From NCBI RefSeq assembly GCF_030445035.2, contig NC_092216.1, positions 15,873,405 through 15,937,404 on the forward strand: a stretch of 64,000 nt of DNA, given 5' to 3'. A model generated the notes under the pieces. It was given only the letters and a program-made list of their open reading frames with translations, had not been told where the DNA came from and ran no database searches. Position numbers and translations under genes: made by a program. Shown piece by piece: positions 58,320 through 64,000 of the stretch. Numbering within the stretch: position 1 is the first letter of the stretch; each line of letters starts with the position of its first letter. The DNA is from Dasypus novemcinctus. Lineage: Eukaryota; Chordata; Mammalia; Cingulata; Dasypodidae.

Positions 58320-58826
58320 TGTATTAGATGGCCAAAGGCATGCTGATGCAAAATACCAGAAATGGGTTGGTTTTTGTAAAGGGTATTTATTTGGGGTAGG
58401 AGCTTACAGATACCTTGCCATAAAGCATAAGTTACTTCCCTCGCCAGAGTCTTTTTGGAGCAAGTTGCCTTCCGATGTCTGCGAGGGCTCAGGCTTGCTA
58501 GGTTCCTGTGTTCTTGGGGCTTGCATTTCTCTGGGTTCAAGATTCCTTCCGTCCTGGGGTTGACTTCTCTTTCCTCTGCGTGCTAACTTGCTGGAGCTCC
58601 AGCTTAAGTATTCAGTATCAAACTGTAACATCAAAACTCCAACCTCAGAAACACTCTGCTCTGTCCTCTGCCATGCCTTTTATCTGTGAATCCTCACCCC
58701 TTGGTGCCCTAATCATGTGACCCAATCAAAGCCCTAATCATAACTCAATCATCCCAGGTACAGGGCAGATTGCAAACATAATCCGATATCTATTTTTGGA
58801 ATTCATATCCATATCATACTGCTACA
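58320..58826 (-). repeat. Solo LTR of the MaLR-like family
   Basis: 507 bp, TGTATTAGATGGCC to GCTACA, with a perfect 5-bp duplication. It has the family blocks GCAAAATACCAGAAATGGG, AAAGGGTATTTATTTGGGG and TTTTTGGAATTCATA. The internal region has been lost by LTR-LTR recombination. Confidence 0.85.
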
Positions 58827-58831
58827 GTGCT
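58827..58831. repeat. Target-site duplication, right copy (solo LTR)
   Basis: GTGCT, identical to 58315-58319. Confidence 0.75.
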
Positions 58832-59330
58832 GATTAGAGCTTAAAATAAAAGGGTACAAAATCATGTGCAGGGAAATTATAAATAAGGCTAAATCTACTA
58901 AATTGGGAATAGACATTAGTATATATTCCAAGGTACGGCCCAACCCATTGCCAGGAGTTCTGATTTCATGGTGCTGTGTACCTTGTCTATAGTGTCCAGT
59001 GACCCTAGAGACCTCAGGAGCACCTCTTGTTTGGTTTTGTGTGCTGTGACACTTAGCGAGAGCTGTCTGAGATGTGCATAGACATCATCTCTGAAATACC
59101 TTCTCAACTCAGCTTGAAATCTTGCAGCCATAGTAACTCTTTTGTATTTCTTGTTTCCTCTTTGGTCTAGGTCTTTTTCAGATGCCTCAGTTGTCGGTGT
59201 TTGATAATAATCCCTCAATGCCAGTGAGGCTTATACTCTGGGTTCAGATCCTATGCCAGGGGGAAATGTAGTGAGTTTATTTAGGCCATGTTTGAGTAAC
59301 AAGGAGATTTTCAAGAGGCAAGTCTTTGGT
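58832..59330 (-). mobile_element. L1 long-type 3' UTR (continuation)
   Basis: Continues the UTR cut by the solo LTR: the GTGTCCAGTGACCC block, then AATCCCTCAATGCCAGTGAGG, parallel to 31090-31130. Confidence 0.65.
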
Positions 59331-59815
59331 CTTAATTATAATTAGGCTAAGTTTTAATTATGCAGGAGTAAGGGTTGAAGTACAAACATTAAGACCAATG
59401 GCTCCAAAATCCTCAAGGTTGAAGAACGAGCAAACCTAAGGGGCAATGCAATCATGGGCAAAGTAAACTTATTAGTACTGGAATAATGGAAGAACTTACA
59501 AAATGCCTTCAACATAGTGGTTACCAAAGGTTCTGAGAGGAAAGGAAGGGAAGAGTAGATGGAATATAGGGCATTTTCAGAGGACTGGAATTAAATGTAA
59601 ACCACTGTGTGAACTATAGACCTTAGTAGCATTGTTTCAGTATTTATTCTCCAATTGTAACAATACCACATATTGTAAGATGTCATTAATAGGAAAAGAT
59701 GAGGAGGATAGGAGTTTGGGTATATATGGGTATAAATTATACTTTCATTGTAACATTTTTTGTAACTTAAAACCTCTTTAAAATAAAGTATATTTAGAAG
59801 AAGATCAAGGATTGC
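59331..59815 (+). mobile_element. Sense L1 3' tail insertion
   Basis: Ends in TTTAAAATAAAGTATATTTAG and has CAATTGTAACAATACCACAT. This matches the sense tail type also present at 52010-52400. It splits the antisense long UTR. Confidence 0.55.
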
Positions 59816-61165
59816 TGTATTAGTCTGTTTCATTAACTATGGCTCATATATTCCAGGTGTTTTGTTCTTTTTATTTGAGAATGTAGCAGCCATTCCCCAG
59901 GAGGGAAGTTTAATAATTTCTTAGTTACTGTGTGGGCTTCTCTCTATCAAGTAAATATGTCTATATAACAAGAGTACTTTGGAGGTTTTTGATTACCAAT
60001 TATATCTCACTATGTGTGATGGGTCTGTTGAGTTCTGTTTCTTCTTTCGTCAATATATGTTGCTTGCATGTTTCCAGAAATTCTTCCATTTCATTAAAAT
60101 CATTCAATTTGTTGGCATACAATTTATCAAAGTATTTTTCACAATACTCTTTATTTCTGTATGGTCAGTTGTGAAGTCCTCTTTGATTTCTTATGTTATT
60201 ATTCATTTACATCGCTCTTTTTTCTGTTAGTCTATCTAAGGGTGTATCAGTTTTAAAAATCCTAAAAAGTCAATTTTTGTTTTATTAATTCTTTGTTAAT
60301 TTTTTTCTTTTTCTCCTCTATTTCTTTTATTTCTGCTCTATTCTTTGTTATTTATTTCCTTCTCTTTGCCTTGGGATTAGATTGTTGTTCTTTTTCTGAT
60401 TCTACCAGGTTTACAGTTAGGTCTTTGAATTTAGCTCCTCCCTTTTTATAAAATATAGGCATTGAAGGGTAATGAATTTCCCTCTCAGAATGGCCTTTGT
60501 TACATTCCAGTAGTTTTGCTATGTTCTGTTCTCAGTTTCATTCGGTTCAAGGTAGGTACTAATTTTTCTTGGAATTTACCCCTTTGACCCACTGATTGTT
60601 CAAGAGTATTCTGTTTCAACTTCCATGTATTTGTTCCTATTCTGGACCTCTTCCCCATAGTGATTTCCAGCTTCATTCTATTATGGTCAGGGAAACATTT
60701 TTTTGTGTAATTTCAGTTTTTCTAAGTCTGTTCAGATTTCTGATCTGTCTTGGAGAATGAGTAATTAATACTAGAAAAGAATATTTACCCTCCCCTTTCT
60801 TGGATGCAATGTACTGTGTACATTCCTGAGAACTAGTTCCTTCAAATTTTTATTCAAAATCTCTCTTTCCTTGTTGACCCTCTGCTGAAATGTTCTATTA
60901 GTGATACTGGTGTGTTGTCATTCCCCATGATGATTGTAGAGGCATCAATTTCTCTGTTTAGTTTTACCAGTATTTGCCTCCGGTGGGAGCGGTCTGACTA
61001 GGTGCATAAAAATTTATGATTGTTCTTTTTTCTTGGTAGATTACTTCTTTTATTTATAGTGTCTTTCTTTGTCCCTTACAACAGGTTTACATTTAAAGTA
61101 TATTTTGTTGAATTTCAGTATTGCTACCCCTGTTCGTTTTTGGTTATCGTGTTACGCAGATATCC
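59816..61165 (-). mobile_element. L1, antisense: UTR remnant, RT edge and endonuclease
   Basis: Positions 59816-59960 are still long-type UTR. From 59975 the sequence is the RT N-terminal side and then the endonuclease (to 61165), including the complement of the GDFN-type area near 60900-60950. The jump from UTR to RT means that most of ORF2 is missing. Confidence 0.65.
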
Positions 61166-61735
61166 AGATGAGGTCTGAAGGGACCAAACAAACAGACCTC
61201 TCTCTCTCAGCCCTCTAGTGCCCACAAGGCTTCTCCTCTCTACCTGCTTACACCCATCAATCAGTCACCGCAGAGACTGCCTCTGTGCAGGTACAGGTAG
61301 AAGGCACCCCTCCAACTAGATTCCCTCCAACTAGATTCCTCTGCTTATTCTGTGCCTTCCACAGCTTCTGTGCCAGCTTGCCTTCAGACAGCCCTACAGC
61401 AGCTCACCTCTCCTCCAGAATCTTAGCTGACTGAGTAGACTGTCCCCTGCCACATAGCCGGCTGCACATCAGTCTACCTGCCTGATGACCCTACAGTGGC
61501 TCCCATTTTCCCCAGAGCCAGTTGTCTGTTGATCTTCCTGCTGGATCCTGTGCAGCTTTCCTTTCTGCCGGTGCCTGGCTGGGTACCCCCCACTCCATTT
61601 TTCTCTCCTGTTGCACCCACGACATCCCCGTTTCCTTTATGCCCAGCAAACCGGACTAATTTGCCATAGTTTTTGGAGGAACAATGCAGCCAGCTTTTCC
61701 CTACTTCATAATCTTGCTTCGTCTCTACCAATCAT
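61166..61735 (-). mobile_element. L1 5' UTR-like block (antisense)
   Basis: GC-rich, with a right edge whose complement reads GAAGCAAGATTATGAAGTAGGG, resembling an L1 5' start. A 15-bp tandem repeat (TCCAACTAGATTCCC) lies at 61311-61340. Confidence 0.5.
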
Positions 61736-61876
61736 TTTGAGAAAAAATAATACCAATCCTGCTCAAACTCTCCCAAAGAATTGAATGAATATAGATACAA
61801 AAAATCACAACAAAATATTTGTATAGCAACTCTAACAGCATAATACAAGAATTGCACACCATAATAAAGTGGGCTT
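61736..61876 (+). mobile_element. L1 copy O, sense RT (part 1)
   Basis: AATCCTGCTCAAACTCTCCC encodes the I-L-L-K-L region of the RT palm. The copy is then broken by the VDAC1 retrocopy. Confidence 0.7.
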
Positions 61877-63601
61877 TTTTGAGTTTTCAATATTTTATTC
61901 GTTTTATTTTGTGATATTGATTACAGAATTTGAAAGGAGTGATCTAATTCCACATAAATGGAAGACTCTAAAACGCACCCATTAAGCTGCTGAAATTAAA
62001 TTGAGTCATGCAAATATAACAAAAGTCCAGTTTAGTTTCAGGGTGTGTCACCATGTTATGGTTACAGAGATTCTTGCAGCAGGAGCTCCTGGAATCTATT
62101 TCCTACTCTGGTGCACAAAACCACACACCAAGAGGGAATTAATAGCTGAATTATTGGCTTTGTCACATCCATCCATTCCACCCCAAAATGGCACAAAACG
62201 CCTACTAAGCCCTACAGACTACTTTTACTGTAAAAGAGGTGACTAGGGTGGAAACAGGTCATGAAGATCTATCTAAAAGTGCCCCTTTGAGATAAATTTT
62301 TATATGCTATCAAGCATTGAACCTTGGCACACCTGGGATTAGGAAACCTAGTTTCAATTCTCAAGAAATCACAATTTCATTTATTTACTCAAAAGGAATT
62401 TCCTAAATGCTTACATATTATCGGCCTCCACTTGCACCCATTTCTAGATAAAAATTAAACCTAAATCTTTGGAGGGACACCAAGTTCCTCCCAAACTTCC
62501 CCTAAAGGAGCTATTTTTTTTTTCTTTTTTGGAATTGGATTTCCTCTGTACCTCTGAAAGGTTATAGTTTTAAAGCTGAATCATCTTTAACCTGGAGTTC
62601 TAACATGATATTTAGCAGTTCTTGGATCCCAGATATACAACATCAAAGGTACAGTAAATTTTGAAGGTAGCTATGCTAAAAAATGGTTTAAAGCTAAATG
62701 ATTGCACAGTACTAATCTGTGCTTTAAATTACAGTCCTAGATCAAACTTGTGACCACCAGCATTGACATTCTTGCCATCTGGCAGAGCTGACAGTGTCCG
62801 TTTGATACCTAACCATAGGTCTGAGTGAATCCTAAACCTATCACGCTGGCCTTGTTCCCTTTGGCCAGGAAGCATGCATCAGGGTCAGTCCAATATGCGG
62901 CTGCTATCCCAAAATGAATATGTCTGTTTCCTGCTGTCTGGGTGAGATTGATGTCTCCAGCTTCCTGTTTATCTGCAGGTAATTGGAGTTGCCAAACTCT
63001 GTCCCCTCACTCACATTAGTGTGAAGCTGGAATTTTTTATCAGTCTTGTGACCAACAGCAAAATTGCTGTGTTTCACTTGGGACTTAGTGGTCTCAATTC
63101 ATCTGATAACTGGCTAGCCAGGCCTGATAATCCAGAATCAGAACACCCTAAAATAGAGGCCTGGGAATGTCAAAATCCATGTCACTGCCTGGGTTGATGT
63201 GCTTCTGCTTATGCCCTGTTTTGATTTTAGCTCGCCACCCCTCAGTGTTAAATAATGAAAAGGGTGAATTAGAGGTCTACTTCAGTCCATGTGTGAGCTG
63301 ATCTTCCACAGTAAACTTGGTGCCCAGTGTATTGTCAGTATTCCGTTTCTCTGTAAATGTCAGACCATATTCAGCCCATCTCTATCTGGGTTTACAGATT
63401 GCCTGTAACTTTGGTAGTCTCCGTGTTGGCTGAGCCTGACCTTATGAATTCCAGTCCATTCTCAGATTTCGTTTTCAAGTCCAGTTTTATTAAGCCCTTG
63501 GTAAAGACATCCCTGGTGGATTTCCAAAGATCAAAATATATAGGAGGCACATCCATGTTCTGTCAGGGGTGGTGGCTCAGCAGTGGCAGCAGCCCTCATT
63601 C
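61877..63601 (-). pseudogene. VDAC1: VDAC1 processed pseudogene, near full length
   Basis: An intronless copy of the mRNA for the mitochondrial outer-membrane voltage-dependent anion channel 1, a beta-barrel for metabolite exchange. The start codon is at 63556-63554 after a short 5' UTR piece. The reading frame begins M-D-V-P-P-I-Y (functional protein M-A-V-P-P-T-Y), and the end of the coding region lies near 62717. The 3' UTR follows to the poly(A) signal AATAAA (complement at 61894-61899). A 12-bp in-frame deletion near 63495 removes the residues after FTKG. Stops occur near codon 59 (63394-63392) and in the DQLxxGLK segment (63279-63277), and the normal stop codon is lost. It lies opposite to the L1 it is inserted in. 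A weak T-run and AAGTGG at both ends (61867, 63602) look like a tail and a decayed target duplication. It cannot make a channel. Confidence 0.9.
62717..63556 (-). pseudogene. VDAC1: Former VDAC1 coding region of the retrocopy
   Basis: About 840 bp, against 852 bp for the 283-codon gene plus stop, so the copy keeps nearly the whole barrel-coding length. The C-terminal part [10 protein letters not shown] is clearly readable near 62740-62780. Small frameshifts and stops are spread along it. The absence of introns marks it as retroposed. Confidence 0.9.
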
Positions 63602-64000
63602 AAGTGGATTTTACTCCTGTTGTAGAAGGGCGGTTGAACTCAAGGAAAACAATTAACGTAACACACCCATTAACAAATCAGTGGGAAAAAATAATGTGAT
63701 CATCTCAATTCATACAGAAAAGGGAATGGACAAAATCCAGCATCCTCTCCTGATAAAAATACTTTGAAAGACAGGAATAGAAGGAAACTTACCCAGCATG
63801 CTAAATGGCATATATGAAAAACCCACAGCCAACATCTGAGGGACTGGTGAAAGCTTTTTGTCAAAGATTGGAAACAAGACAAGCATCCCACTGTCACCAC
63901 TGTTATTTCACACTGTGCCAGAATTCATAGCTAGAGCAAAAAAAGCCCACGCTTAGCATCCTTCCTACTGGTGGAGAGACTGAAAGCTTTCCCTTTAATA
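63602..64000 (+). mobile_element. L1 copy O, sense RT (part 2)
   Basis: Continues the RT palm (AATTAACGTAACACACCCATTA, then CAGAAAAGGGAATGGACAAAATCC, the E-K-A-F-D-K-I box, and GAGAGACTGAAAGCTTTCCC). It runs off the window end. Confidence 0.8.

Overview
This is mammalian genomic DNA and almost certainly xenarthran, most likely an armadillo (Dasypus). The main evidence is at least four long copies of a tRNA-derived SINE that I recognise as the armadillo DAS-SINE family (19490-19861, 26785-27203, 28517-28917, 32458-32877), plus shorter DAS-type copies. Nothing looks bacterial or viral in the sense of genes and operons. The window is a repeat-saturated intronic or intergenic landscape made of nested LINE-1 (L1) copies.

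Only one stretch looks like host coding sequence. It is a 167-bp exon at 8204-8370 (+) with a good splice acceptor and donor. It encodes ankyrin-repeat sequence of the BCL6 corepressor BCOR, with several unusual substitutions. No other BCOR exon was recognised in the 8.2 kb upstream or 55.6 kb downstream. The exon is therefore either in a very large repeat-swollen intron or is an isolated or degenerating copy. A sex-linked gametologue is one idea.

The second gene-derived feature is a nearly full-length VDAC1 processed pseudogene on the minus strand (61877-63601), covering the coding region and almost the whole 3' UTR. It is inserted into a plus-strand L1.

Layout. 1-5695: antisense L1 5' and 3' parts. 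5700-8203: mostly unassigned intron-like DNA with one L1 5' UTR-like block. 8204-8370: BCOR-like exon. 8570-16883: an old antisense L1 split by a near full-length antisense L1 (10527-16620) with an 8-bp target duplication. 17200-25790: another antisense L1, split by a complete MaLR-like LTR retrotransposon (17764-21102) with matching 5-bp target duplications, by a short L1 3' end and by an unidentified 0.7-kb insertion. 25795-39560: antisense L1s and SINEs, including an L1 with a 3' UTR of roughly 2.7 kb and a second L1 with an inverted 5' part and a solo LTR. 39590-44080: antisense L1 with ORF2, ORF1 and 5' UTR. 44085-48950: a plus-strand L1 split by a twin-primed (internally inverted) L1 insertion. 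48951-61735: mixed L1 3' UTR copies, one solo LTR with a perfect 5-bp duplication, and microsatellites. 61736-64000: plus-strand L1 carrying the VDAC1 retrocopy.

No gene here works together with another. L1s, SINEs, the LTR elements and the VDAC1 retrocopy are mostly on the minus strand. That bias is expected if the window lies inside a plus-strand gene such as the one carrying the BCOR-like exon. All L1 reading frames seen are broken, so I see no currently active element. Repeat boundaries are read by eye and are usually good to 5-30 bp, except where target duplications fix them.
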